The notes under the pieces are model-generated. The model was not told the DNA's origin. It saw only the letters and a program-made list of their open reading frames with translations, and did no database searches. The position numbers were made by a program, and so were the translations under genes. A stretch of DNA of 64,000 nt, taken from NCBI RefSeq assembly GCF_902499075.1, contig NZ_CABVPP010000006.1, positions 121,844-185,843 on the forward strand, written 5' to 3'. This stretch comes from Burkholderia pseudomultivorans. Its GTDB lineage: Bacteria > Pseudomonadota > Gammaproteobacteria > Burkholderiales > Burkholderiaceae. This document shows positions 25,157 to 33,409 of this stretch, piece by piece. Every line of letters starts with the position of its first letter. Position 1 is the first letter of the stretch.

Positions 25157-26089
25157 TCAGCGGCCCCAGCGCAGCACGAGCGGATCGAGCGGCCGCGCGA
25201 TCCGCAGCAGGCTCTCGCGCGTGGCCGGATGCATCGGCGGCAGCGGATGGCGCACCGCGTCCGACGCGATCACGCCGCCGGCCTTCATCAGCGCCTTCGC
25301 GGTCGCGATGCCGCCCTGGCGGTTCTCGTGATTGATCAGCGGCAGCCAGCGCTGGTACTGGCGCTCCGCTTCGGCCGCATCGCCGGCCGCCCATGCGTCG
25401 ACGATCGTGCGGATGCCGTCCGGATACGCGCCGCCCGTCATCGCGCCCGTCGCGCCCGCTTCGAGATCGGCCATCAGCGTGATCGCCTCCTCGCCGTCCC
25501 ACGGCCCGACGATCGCGTCGCCGCCGAGCGCGATCAGCTCGCGCAGCTTCGCGGCCGCCTGCGGCACCTCGATCTTGAAGTACGACACGTTCGGAATCTC
25601 GATCGCCATCCGCGCGAGCAGGCCGGCCGACAGATGCGTGCCGCTCGCCGGCGCGTCCTGGATCATGATCGGAATGTCGATCGCATCGGACACGGTGCGG
25701 AAGAACTCGACGATCGCCGTCTCGCTCGCGCGAAACGTCGCGCCGTGATACGGCGGCATCACCATCACCATCGCGGCGCCCGCGTCCTGCGCGCGACGGC
25801 TGCGCTGCGCGCACACCGTCGTGCCGAAATGCGACGTCGTGACGATCACCGGCACGCGGCCGGCCACGTGCTCGAGCACGCAGTGCATGACTGCGTCGCG
25901 CTCGTCGTCGGCCAGCGAGAACTGCTCGGAGAAGTTCGCGAGCACGCACAGGCCGTTCGAGCCGGCATCGATCATGAAATCGACGCAGCGGCGCTGCCCG
26001 TCGAGATCGACGCGGCCGTCGTCGGTGAAGATCGTCGGCACGACCGGAAACACGCCGCGATAGCGCGGGGTTGATACGTTCGATTGCAT
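25157..26089 (-). CDS. DapA-family 2-keto-3-deoxy sugar-acid dehydratase
   Basis: A 310-aa TIM-barrel protein of the dihydrodipicolinate synthase/NAL family. The Schiff-base lysine is in [10 protein letters not shown], the pocket tyrosine is probably in VMPPYHG, and the N-terminus reads [19 protein letters not shown]. The overall sequence recalls L-2-keto-3-deoxyarabonate dehydratase of Azospirillum (from memory); 5-dehydro-4-deoxyglucarate dehydratase is the alternative. Both give 2-oxoglutarate semialdehyde, which the neighbouring aldehyde dehydrogenase oxidises. AAGGA lies nine bases before the ATG at 26089. It starts 30 bases after the UxaA-family gene stop. Confidence 0.85.
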   Translation of the reverse strand: MQSNVSTPRYRGVFPVVPTIFTDDGRVDLDGQRRCVDFMIDAGSNGLCVLANFSEQFSLADDERDAVMHCVLEHVAGRVPVIVTTSHFGTTVCAQRSRRAQDAGAAMVMVMPPYHGATFRASETAIVEFFRTVSDAIDIPIMIQDAPASGTHLSAGLLARMAIEIPNVSYFKIEVPQAAAKLRELIALGGDAIVGPWDGEEAITLMADLEAGATGAMTGGAYPDGIRTIVDAWAAGDAAEAERQYQRWLPLINHENRQGGIATAKALMKAGGVIASDAVRHPLPPMHPATRESLLRIARPLDPLVLRWGR

Positions 26090-26118
26090 CGGAAGGAATC
26101 CTTGTCGAAATTTTGAGT

Positions 26119-27693
26119 TCAGGTGATCGCGCCGATCTGCCACGGCACGAACTCGTTCTGTCCGTAGCCGTGCAGTTCGCTGCGCGTCGCACGACCGGAC
26201 GCCGCGTCGAGCATCATCCGGAACAGCGTCGCGCCGAGTTCGTCGATGCGCGCGCCGCCGTCGAGCACATCGCCGCAGTTCAGGTCGATGTCGTCGGCTT
26301 GCCGGCGCCACAGCGCGCTGTTGGTCGCGAGCTTCAGCGACGGCGTCGGCGCGCAGCCGTACGCGGAGCCCCGTCCCGTCGTGAAGCAGATCAGGTTCGC
26401 GCCGCCCGCGACCTGCCCGGTCGCGGAGATCGGGTCGTAGCCGGGCGTGTCCATGAACACGAGCCCTTTCGCGCGCACCGGCATCGCGTATTCGTAGACG
26501 TCGACGAGGTTCGTGCTGCCGGCCTTCGCGATGCCGCCGAGCGACTTTTCCAGCACGGTCGTGAGGCCGCCCGCCTTGTTGCCGGCCGACGGGTTGTTGT
26601 TCATCGCGGCATGGTGGCGCGCGCAATAGTCTTCCCACCAGCGAATCCGCGCGACCAGCTTCTCGCCGACGTCGCGCGACACCGCGCGGCGCGTCAAGAG
26701 GTGCTCGGCGCCGTAGATTTCCGGCGTTTCCGACAGGATCGCGGTGCCGCCGTGCCGCACCAGCAGATCGACCGCCGCCCCGAGCACCGGGTTCGCGGTG
26801 ATGCCCGAATAGCCGTCGGAGCCGCCGCACTGCAGGCCGACCGTCAGGTGGCTCGCGCTGACCGGCTCGCGCCGCACGTCGTTCGCGGCCGCGAGCATCG
26901 ACTCGACGATCGCGATGCCCTTTTCGATCGTCCGGCGCGTGCCGCCGCTGTCCTGGATCGTGAACGTGCGCAGCCGTGCATGCTCGGTCAGCCCCTGCGT
27001 TTCGAGCAGGCGCGGAATCTGGTTGGTCTCGCAGCCGAGCCCGATCACGAGCACCGCCGCGAAATTCGGATGGCACGCGTAACCGCCGAGCGTGCGCTGC
27101 AGGATCGCCAGCGCGTCGCCGTCGGGATCGACCGCGCAGCCGACGCCGTGCGTCAGCGCGACCACGCCGTCCACGTTCGGAAACGCGGCGAGCGCGTCCG
27201 GATGAATGTCGCGCCGGAAATGATCGGCGATCGCGCGCGCCACCGTGGCCGAGCAGTTCACGGAGGTCAGGATGCCGATATAGTTGCGCGTCGCGACGCG
27301 GCCGTCGTCGCGCACGATCCCGTCGAAGCGCGCGCGCTGCGCGTCCGGCACGAAATCGGTCTCGTGCGTGCCTTCGCCGAACGCGTAATCGCGCGCGAAC
27401 TCGCCCATGTCGAGATTGTGCGTATGGACATGCTGGCCGGGCCGGATCGGCTGGCTCGCGAAGCCGATGATCTGGCCGTAGCGCCGCACCGGCGCGCCGG
27501 CGTCGAGCGCGCGCGTCGCGACCTTGTGGCCGGCCGGGATCAGGCCGGCGACGGTCACGCCTTCGTCGTCGAGACGCGTGCCGCCGACCAGTTGCTCGAC
27601 GGCGACGACGACGTCGTCGGCGGGATTGAGCCGGATCGTGCGCGCCCGCGGCGCGGCCGGCGCCGCGGGCGTTTCGATGGAAAGGGACGACAT
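26119..27693 (-). CDS. UxaA/GarD-family sugar-acid dehydratase (altronate/galactarate dehydratase-like)
   Basis: A 524-aa two-part dehydratase. The N-terminal SAF-like domain (about 20-115) contains [22 protein letters not shown]. The main domain starts [20 protein letters not shown] and continues with [52 protein letters not shown], and [19 protein letters not shown]; the conserved cysteines are candidate iron ligands. Size and domain order match GarD (about 523 aa). It would make the 2-keto-3-deoxy acid used by the next enzyme; the exact sugar acid is not determined. AGGA lies six bases before the ATG. Confidence 0.86.
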   Translation of the reverse strand: MSSLSIETPAAPAAPRARTIRLNPADDVVVAVEQLVGGTRLDDEGVTVAGLIPAGHKVATRALDAGAPVRRYGQIIGFASQPIRPGQHVHTHNLDMGEFARDYAFGEGTHETDFVPDAQRARFDGIVRDDGRVATRNYIGILTSVNCSATVARAIADHFRRDIHPDALAAFPNVDGVVALTHGVGCAVDPDGDALAILQRTLGGYACHPNFAAVLVIGLGCETNQIPRLLETQGLTEHARLRTFTIQDSGGTRRTIEKGIAIVESMLAAANDVRREPVSASHLTVGLQCGGSDGYSGITANPVLGAAVDLLVRHGGTAILSETPEIYGAEHLLTRRAVSRDVGEKLVARIRWWEDYCARHHAAMNNNPSAGNKAGGLTTVLEKSLGGIAKAGSTNLVDVYEYAMPVRAKGLVFMDTPGYDPISATGQVAGGANLICFTTGRGSAYGCAPTPSLKLATNSALWRRQADDIDLNCGDVLDGGARIDELGATLFRMMLDAASGRATRSELHGYGQNEFVPWQIGAIT

Positions 27694-27726
27694 GGTGGTT
27701 CCTGGTTGATTCGTGCGATCGGGCGC

Positions 27727-29040
27727 TCAGTCGAGGCCGCGGTCGCGATAGTCGATGAGGCTCGCGCAGACGGCCAGGCCGAACGCGGCGACCACGAAGA
27801 ACATCAGCGCGAGGAAATAGGTGCCGGTGAACTGCACGATGAGGCCGATCAGGATCGGCACGATCACGCCGACGATGTTGCCGCTGAAGTTCATCGCGCC
27901 TGCCAGCAGGCCCGCGCGGGACTGGCCGCCGAGCGTGGCCGGCACGCCCCAGAACATCCCGCACCAGCGGATGAAGAACAGCGCGATCGACAGCAGCACG
28001 ACGACGCTGACGAGCCCCTTCGCGAAGCTCACCGACAGGATTGCTGCGGCCGCCACGAAGCCCGCGACCGAGAACATCGAGCGCATCACGCGGTTCGGCG
28101 CGCCGCCTGCCGCGCGCCACTTGTCGGCAAGCCAGCCGCCGAACAGCTCGCCGACGAAGCCGCACATGAAGATGATGAAGGTCGCGCCGCCCATCTGCTT
28201 CAGGTCGAAGCCGTGCGCCTTGTGCAGATAGCTCGGCATCCACGTCATCAGCCCGTAGAACACGCTGTTGTAGCAGGCCCAGCTCGCGAACATGCACAGC
28301 ACCGAACGGTCGCGCAGCAACTCGCGGAACGGCACGCTCGCCTTCGGCTCGCCGGTGCGCGCCGCCGCCGCATGCGCGGTCACGTGTTCGAGTTCGGCGG
28401 CGTTCACGCCCGCATGCTCGGACGGATGATTGCGGATGTACCACCACGCCGCGATGCCGACCACGATCGTGCCGACGCCCGCGACGACGAACGCGAGCCG
28501 CCACGAGCCGAGGCCCGCGATCAGCGCGGTGATGATGATCGCGCCGCACGCCGAGCCGAGCGGTGCGCCGCCGTCGAGCAGCGCCGCGCCGCGGCCGCGC
28601 TCGGACGGCGTGAGCCACGCGCCCGCGAGCTTCGCGCCCGCCGGCATGATCGGCGACTCCGCGATGCCGAGCCCGAGCCGCGTCAGCAGCAGCGGCACCC
28701 AGCTGAAGCAGGCGGCCGCGACGGCCTGGCAGGCGCCCCAGCCGATCGTCGCGAGGCCGACGATGGTGCGCGCCTTGAAACGGTCGACCAGCAGCCCGCT
28801 CGGGATCTGCATCAGCGCATAGGTCCAGAAGAACGCGCTGAGCAATACGCCTTCCATCGCCGGCGACAGGCTGAATTCGGTCGAGATGATCGGCAGCGCG
28901 ACCGACAGCGACGCCCGGTCGATGTAGTTGATCGACGACAGCAACAGCAGCAGCCAGAAAATCCGCCAGCGCACGGCGGTCGGCGCGGCGGTCGTGGCAT
29001 GGGCCGTCTGGCGGGGTCCGGCTGAGTCTTCGAGATGCAT
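27727..29040 (-). CDS. MFS transporter, anion:cation symporter family (GudP/ExuT-like)
   Basis: A 437-aa membrane transporter with 12 predicted segments. ACS-family marks are INYIDRASLSVALPII in segment 1, SGLLVDRFKARTIVG as motif A, and GIAESPIMPAGAKLAGAWL in segments 4-5. The family takes up hexuronates, glucarate, galactarate and phthalate-type anions. It is the first gene of the sugar-acid operon, with AGGAG six bases before its ATG and a 22-bp palindrome about 50 bases upstream, so it should import the acid degraded by the genes that follow. Confidence 0.88.
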   Translation of the reverse strand: MHLEDSAGPRQTAHATTAAPTAVRWRIFWLLLLLSSINYIDRASLSVALPIISTEFSLSPAMEGVLLSAFFWTYALMQIPSGLLVDRFKARTIVGLATIGWGACQAVAAACFSWVPLLLTRLGLGIAESPIMPAGAKLAGAWLTPSERGRGAALLDGGAPLGSACGAIIITALIAGLGSWRLAFVVAGVGTIVVGIAAWWYIRNHPSEHAGVNAAELEHVTAHAAAARTGEPKASVPFRELLRDRSVLCMFASWACYNSVFYGLMTWMPSYLHKAHGFDLKQMGGATFIIFMCGFVGELFGGWLADKWRAAGGAPNRVMRSMFSVAGFVAAAAILSVSFAKGLVSVVVLLSIALFFIRWCGMFWGVPATLGGQSRAGLLAGAMNFSGNIVGVIVPILIGLIVQFTGTYFLALMFFVVAAFGLAVCASLIDYRDRGLD

Positions 29041-29088
29041 GCATGTCTCCTGGGGGTAGTCGCCGGCCGCGCGTTCTCCGATACGTTG

Positions 29089-29110
29089 GCCAACTAATAT
29101 ATTAGTTGGC
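29089..29110. promoter_or_regulatory. 22-bp perfect palindrome, probable FCD-GntR operator
   Basis: GCCAACTAATA (29089-29099) is followed directly by its exact inverted copy (29100-29110). It lies 48 bases upstream of the MFS start codon. The FadR/FCD regulator is encoded divergently 190 bases away. FadR-type regulators bind short AT-rich palindromes, so this is the likely repressor site for the sugar-acid operon. Confidence 0.75.
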
Positions 29111-29211
29111 GATTATAGAGATGAGTGGAGGCGACGTCACCCGGGTAAACCCGCTGAACGACGCGCTCGATCCGCCGAATTGCCGCGCGGCGTACCGAAA
29201 GCGGTCCGCGC

Positions 29212-29225
29212 ACTAATATACTGAT
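29212..29225. promoter_or_regulatory. Weaker copy of the ACTAATATATTAGT operator core
   Basis: ACTAATATACTGAT at 29212-29225 matches the core of the palindrome at 29089-29110 over its first nine bases and 11 of 14 overall. It lies 75 bases before the FCD-GntR start codon, so it may serve autoregulation. Confidence 0.45.
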
Positions 29226-29299
29226 CGACCTGCGTCCGTCCGGGCGCGCCGGGCGCGGCACCGGCGGACGCCGGCTGCCTGCCCTCTTTTTGCCGATTT

Positions 29300-30031
29300 A
29301 TGAAGTCAGAAACCCCCGTCCAGGACGCGTTCATCGCCCGCCTCATCCCCGCCGGTTACGCGCTGGAGCGCTCGCAGCCGCTGTCCGTGCAGATTCACGC
29401 GCTGCTGCGCGACGCGATCGTGACGATGACGCTGCATCCGAACGACGTGATCTACGAGCGCGCGATCGCCGAAGCGCTCGGCGTGTCGCGCACGCCGGTG
29501 CGCGAGGCGCTGCTGCAGCTCGCGCGCGAGGAACTCGTGCTGATCGCCGCGCAGTCGGGCACCTTCGTCGCGCCGGTGCGGCGCGAGCAGTTCGTCGAAA
29601 GCGCGCTGATCCGCAAGGTGCTCGAAACCGCCGCGATCCGCCGCGCCGCCGAAATCGTCAGCACGCGCGAGCTCGAACAGCTGCACGACATCCAGGAAGC
29701 GCACCGGCGCGCGATCGCGCGCGACAACGCGGTCGCCGCAATCGCGTGCGACAACGCGTTTCATGCGACCGTCAGCGCGGCCGCGCGGCTGCCGCGCGTG
29801 CAGCAGCTCGTCGAACTCGTGCGCGCGCCGATCGACCGCGTACGGCATGTGACCGTGCGCGATCCGGTGGTCGGCGAAGTCACGCTCGCGCAGCACCAGA
29901 AGCTGCTCGAAGCGCTCGAACGGCACGATGCCGATGCGGCCGAACGCGCGCTGCACGAGCACCTCGACGATGCGTATGCGCGGCAGCAGCGCGCATACGA
30001 CGCCAACGTCGCGCTGTTCGAAGGCCGGTGA
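29300..30031 (+). CDS. GntR family (FadR/FCD) transcriptional regulator
   Basis: A 243-aa regulator. The winged helix covers about residues 22-90 (LRDAIVTMTLHPNDVIYERA, IAEALGVSRTPVREALLQLA, GTFVAPV). The all-helical FCD effector domain at about 98-235 carries metal-ligand candidates in DNAFHATVSAAA, HQKLLEAL and HLDDAYAR. FCD domains sense sugar acids and other carboxylates. It is divergent from the sugar-acid operon, and the palindrome 29089-29110 between them is its likely site. Most likely a repressor lifted by a pathway intermediate. Confidence 0.9.
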   Translation: MKSETPVQDAFIARLIPAGYALERSQPLSVQIHALLRDAIVTMTLHPNDVIYERAIAEALGVSRTPVREALLQLAREELVLIAAQSGTFVAPVRREQFVESALIRKVLETAAIRRAAEIVSTRELEQLHDIQEAHRRAIARDNAVAAIACDNAFHATVSAAARLPRVQQLVELVRAPIDRVRHVTVRDPVVGEVTLAQHQKLLEALERHDADAAERALHEHLDDAYARQQRAYDANVALFEGR

Positions 30032-30059
30032 AGCCGCGCGACGACGCAGCGCGCCCGCG

Positions 30060-31487
30060 ATGCCGATGAAACGCTACGAAACCCTCGCCCGCACGATCGC
30101 CGACGACATCCGCAACGGCAACCTCGCGGTCGGCACGCGGCTGCCGTCGCTGCGGCAGATCATCGCGCAGCACGGCGTCAGCCAGTCCACCGTGTTCCGC
30201 GCGTACTACCTGCTCGAACAGTGGGGGCTGATCCGCGCGCGCGAACGCTCGGGCTACTACGTCGCGCCGGGCGCACAACCGCCCGCGGCGCAGCGCGCGG
30301 GCCGCGCCGCCGCGACGCGCAAGGTCGACATCAGCGACCTCGTGTTCTCGGTGCTCGACGCCGCGACGCAGCCGGGCATCGTGCCGCTCGGCTCCGCGTT
30401 CCCGTCGCCGCAGCTGTTTCCGCTGCAACGTGTCGCGAAGTCGCTCGCCCAGGCGACGCGGCAGGTCAGCCCGTGGAGCACGGTCGTCGACCTGCCGCCC
30501 GGCAACGAAGCGCTGCGCCAGCAGATCGCGCGGCGCTATCTCGCGACCGGCATGTCGCAGCCGGTCGACGAGATCGTCGTCACGAACGGCGCGCTCGAAG
30601 CGCTGAACCTGTGCCTGATGGCCGTCACGCGGCCCGGCGATGTCGTGGCCGTCGAGGCGCCCGGCTTCTACGCGGCGTTGCAGGCGATCGAACGGCTCGA
30701 TCTGCGTGCGGTCGAGATTCCCGTCGATCCGCGCACGGGCCTCGATCTCGATGCGCTCGCGAACGCGCTCGAACAGCACGACATCCGCGCATGCTGGTTC
30801 ATGACCAATTTCCAGAATCCGACCGGCGTCACGCTGTCCGCCGACAAGAAGCGCGCGCTGGTCGAACTGCTCGCGGCGCGCGACGTGCCGCTGATCGAGG
30901 ACGACGTGTACGGCGAGCTGCATTTCGGTCCCGACTATCCGCTGCCCGCGCGCGCGTACGACCGGCACGGCCTCGTGATGCACTGCAGTTCGTTCTCGAA
31001 GACGCTCGCGCCCGGCTACCGGATCGGCTGGGCCGCCGCCGGCCGTTTCGCGGAGAAAGTGCAGCGGCTCAAGCTGATGACGACGCTGTCGGCCAGCATC
31101 CCCGCGCAGGCCGGCATCGCGAACTATCTGGAGCACGGCGGCTACGACCGCCATCTGCGCAAGCTGCGCGGCGTGCTGCACGAGCAGCGCGAGCGGATGG
31201 ACGACGCGCTGCGGCGGTGGCTGCCGGCCGGCGTCGACTGGACGCAGCCGGAAGGCGGCTACTTTCTGTGGCTGACCTTCCCGGACGCCATCGATGCAAT
31301 GGAACTGCACCGCCAGGCCATCGCGCGCGGCATCAGCTTCGCGCCCGGGCCGCTGTTTTCCGCCGCGCACGATTTCGAGCGCTGCGTGCGCGTGAACTTC
31401 GGCCACCCGTGGAGCGCCGAAATCGAACGCGCGATCCGCGTGCTCGGCGAACTGGTGGCGGAGCCGGGCGTGCGCAAGTCCGGATAG
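30060..31487 (+). CDS. MocR-type GntR/aminotransferase-like transcriptional regulator
   Basis: A 475-aa fusion regulator. Residues about 5-75 form a GntR winged helix (LAVGTRLPSLRQIIAQHG, QSTVFRAYYLLEQWGLI), then a linker, and about 115-470 a fold-type I aminotransferase domain. The PLP lysine is in SSFSKTLAPGYRIGW, with TNGALEALNL, NFQNPTGVTLS and DDVYGEL around the cofactor pocket, so PLP binding should be intact. Such regulators often control pyridoxal, GABA or amino-acid genes near them. It lies 28 bases after the FCD regulator. Two ATGs are possible (30060, 30066). Its target is not evident here. Confidence 0.88.
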   Translation: MPMKRYETLARTIADDIRNGNLAVGTRLPSLRQIIAQHGVSQSTVFRAYYLLEQWGLIRARERSGYYVAPGAQPPAAQRAGRAAATRKVDISDLVFSVLDAATQPGIVPLGSAFPSPQLFPLQRVAKSLAQATRQVSPWSTVVDLPPGNEALRQQIARRYLATGMSQPVDEIVVTNGALEALNLCLMAVTRPGDVVAVEAPGFYAALQAIERLDLRAVEIPVDPRTGLDLDALANALEQHDIRACWFMTNFQNPTGVTLSADKKRALVELLAARDVPLIEDDVYGELHFGPDYPLPARAYDRHGLVMHCSSFSKTLAPGYRIGWAAAGRFAEKVQRLKLMTTLSASIPAQAGIANYLEHGGYDRHLRKLRGVLHEQRERMDDALRRWLPAGVDWTQPEGGYFLWLTFPDAIDAMELHRQAIARGISFAPGPLFSAAHDFERCVRVNFGHPWSAEIERAIRVLGELVAEPGVRKSG

Positions 31488-31576
31488 GCGTTGTGCGAAC
31501 GCCCCGCCGGCGCCGCATCGATGCAGACGATCGTGGTGCACGGTACATTGCGGGTCTCGTCATTCTTTCCCCTCTC

Positions 31577-31972
31577 ATGAGCCCACTGCCCTATCTCGAT
31601 CACGACGCGCTGCTGCAATTGGCCTCCGCAGCGGCGCACGTCACGCAGCCGTGCACATGCACGAAGACGCCGCTTGCCGGATGGACGACCCTGCCGCTGT
31701 CGCTGCCGGATACGCAACTGGTCGAAGTGGGCACGCTCGCGCCGCCCGGCGACGCGGAGCCGACCCATGCCGAGCATCACCCCGCCGGCACGCACTACGC
31801 GTCGGACGATGCGCCGATCGCGCTGCGCCACTTTCCGTACAACCGCTGCACCGTCAGCCGCTGCCGTGAATGCGGACGCCTGTTCCTGCGTTATCAGGAA
31901 GGCGGCGGCTACTTCGTCGACCAGCGCATCCGCGCGCTCGACCCGTCGCTGATCGTCGACGCGCAGGCGTAA
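31577..31972 (+). CDS. Hypothetical protein with zinc-ribbon-like C-terminus
   Basis: A 131-aa soluble protein. An N-terminal CTCTK motif near residue 26 and a C-terminal CTVSRCRECGRLFLRYQEGGGYFVDQ block give five cysteines that could hold a metal; the latter looks like half of a zinc ribbon. I do not recognise a named family. It follows the MocR gene by about 90 bases in the same direction and lies tail-to-tail with acvB. Confidence 0.6.
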   Translation: MSPLPYLDHDALLQLASAAAHVTQPCTCTKTPLAGWTTLPLSLPDTQLVEVGTLAPPGDAEPTHAEHHPAGTHYASDDAPIALRHFPYNRCTVSRCRECGRLFLRYQEGGGYFVDQRIRALDPSLIVDAQA

Positions 31973-32128
31973 GCGGAGAGACCGCGGCAGGACGCAGCGG
32001 CAAACGGGAACCCGACAGCCCGAGCGGCCCGGGCGCCCCAATGAAAATGGGCGGCACGACGGCCGCCCGAACGATGTTTCGAAAACAGACCGCCGGCGCT
32101 GCCGCGAAGCGGCCGCCGGCCTGCGCGT

Positions 32129-33409
32129 TCAGCGCGCCGCGACCGGCTTGCCGAACGCGCCGAGGATCTTCTTCTCGAGCGCGATGTAGTCGTGGCCGAA
32201 GTGGTGATCGCCCTCCGTCCTGACCACGTCGATGCCGCTGTTCACGAGCGCCGGACACATCGTGTCCTTTTCCTCCGCGCCGTAGAAGCACTGCACGATG
32301 CCCGGCGGCACCTTCGCAAGCTCCGGCGCAACCTTCAGCGCCTTGTCGCTCGCCGGCATCCCGAGCCAGCCCGTCACGCGGATCTGGAAATCGGCCGCCG
32401 GCGCGAAACCAAGCAGCGACATCACCGACACCTTGTCGCGCAGGTCGGCCGGCAGCCGGTTGTACGCGAACGGCATCACGTCCGCGCCGAACGAATAGCC
32501 GACCAGCGCGACGCGACTCGCGTGCCAGCGCGCCATGTACGTGCGCATCACGCGCGCGAGATCGCGGCTCACCTGCGCCGGCGGCTTCTCGCTCCAGAAG
32601 TAGCGCAGGCTGTCGATCCCGACCACCGACACGCCGTCGCGCTGCAGCGCCTCGCCGATCGTCTTGTCGAGATCGCGCCAGCCGCCGTCGCCCGAGATCA
32701 CGATCGCGAGCCGGTCGCTGCCGCCCTTGGCCGGCAGTTCGACCAGCGGCAGATCCGACACGTCGAGCTCGTCGCTGCTGCCGACGTCGTGCAGATGCGC
32801 GGTGACCAGCGACACGAGCTTCGCGGTATCGCCCGCGGCGGCCGTATCGACGAAGCCGGGCATCGCGCGGCGCACGATCGTCGGATCGGGCGGGCACGGC
32901 TTGAAGCGCGGATCGAGCTTCGGCGCCGGATCGACCGACACCACGCCGGCGATCGTGTTCTCCGGCGCCATCGCGAGGATCTGCTTCGCGATCGCACCGC
33001 CCTGACCCACGCCCGCGACGATCGGCGTGTAATAGTGCGACGACTGCGCGAGCCGTTCGAGTTGATGGCTGACCGCTTCGGCATCGCCGTCGAGGTGGTG
33101 ACAGGTTTCCTGCTTCGCGGCGAGATTGCGCGCGTAGCGTTCGGCATCCACGCCGACCGTCATCGCGCCGGCTTTCGCGAGCGCATCGGCTGCCTGCTGA
33201 TCGGCCGCGCTCCAGCCGGCCTCACGCGAGAACAGCACGACGAAGCCGCGCAGCGGACCGCTCGGCTTGGTCACCGTGACCGGCCCGTAGCGGCCGCCCG
33301 ACACCGTTTCCGCCTTCACCGCCGCCGGCTGCGCCGCATGCGCGGCGCCGGCCAGCATCAATCCCGCGCAGGCGGCTGCCGCCCGCGCGATTCCCTTCCT
33401 TGACATCAT
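32129..33409 (-). CDS. acvB: AcvB/VirJ-type virulence protein, putative lysyl-phosphatidylglycerol hydrolase
   Basis: A 426-aa secreted protein with a signal peptide (residues 1-25, ending GAAHA). It has an N-terminal repeat-like half (SGPLRGFVVLFSREAGWSAA) and a C-terminal VirJ domain with the alpha/beta-hydrolase elbow GYSFGAD and the DGGWRDLD segment; the closing histidines lie in GDHHFGHDY. In Agrobacterium and Rhizobium acvB is co-transcribed with lpiA (mprF), and AcvB removes lysine from lysyl-phosphatidylglycerol. Here the start overlaps the mprF stop by four bases (ATGA), giving the same operon. It probably tunes membrane charge and acid or peptide resistance. Confidence 0.88.
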   Translation of the reverse strand: MMSRKGIARAAAACAGLMLAGAAHAAQPAAVKAETVSGGRYGPVTVTKPSGPLRGFVVLFSREAGWSAADQQAADALAKAGAMTVGVDAERYARNLAAKQETCHHLDGDAEAVSHQLERLAQSSHYYTPIVAGVGQGGAIAKQILAMAPENTIAGVVSVDPAPKLDPRFKPCPPDPTIVRRAMPGFVDTAAAGDTAKLVSLVTAHLHDVGSSDELDVSDLPLVELPAKGGSDRLAIVISGDGGWRDLDKTIGEALQRDGVSVVGIDSLRYFWSEKPPAQVSRDLARVMRTYMARWHASRVALVGYSFGADVMPFAYNRLPADLRDKVSVMSLLGFAPAADFQIRVTGWLGMPASDKALKVAPELAKVPPGIVQCFYGAEEKDTMCPALVNSGIDVVRTEGDHHFGHDYIALEKKILGAFGKPVAAR

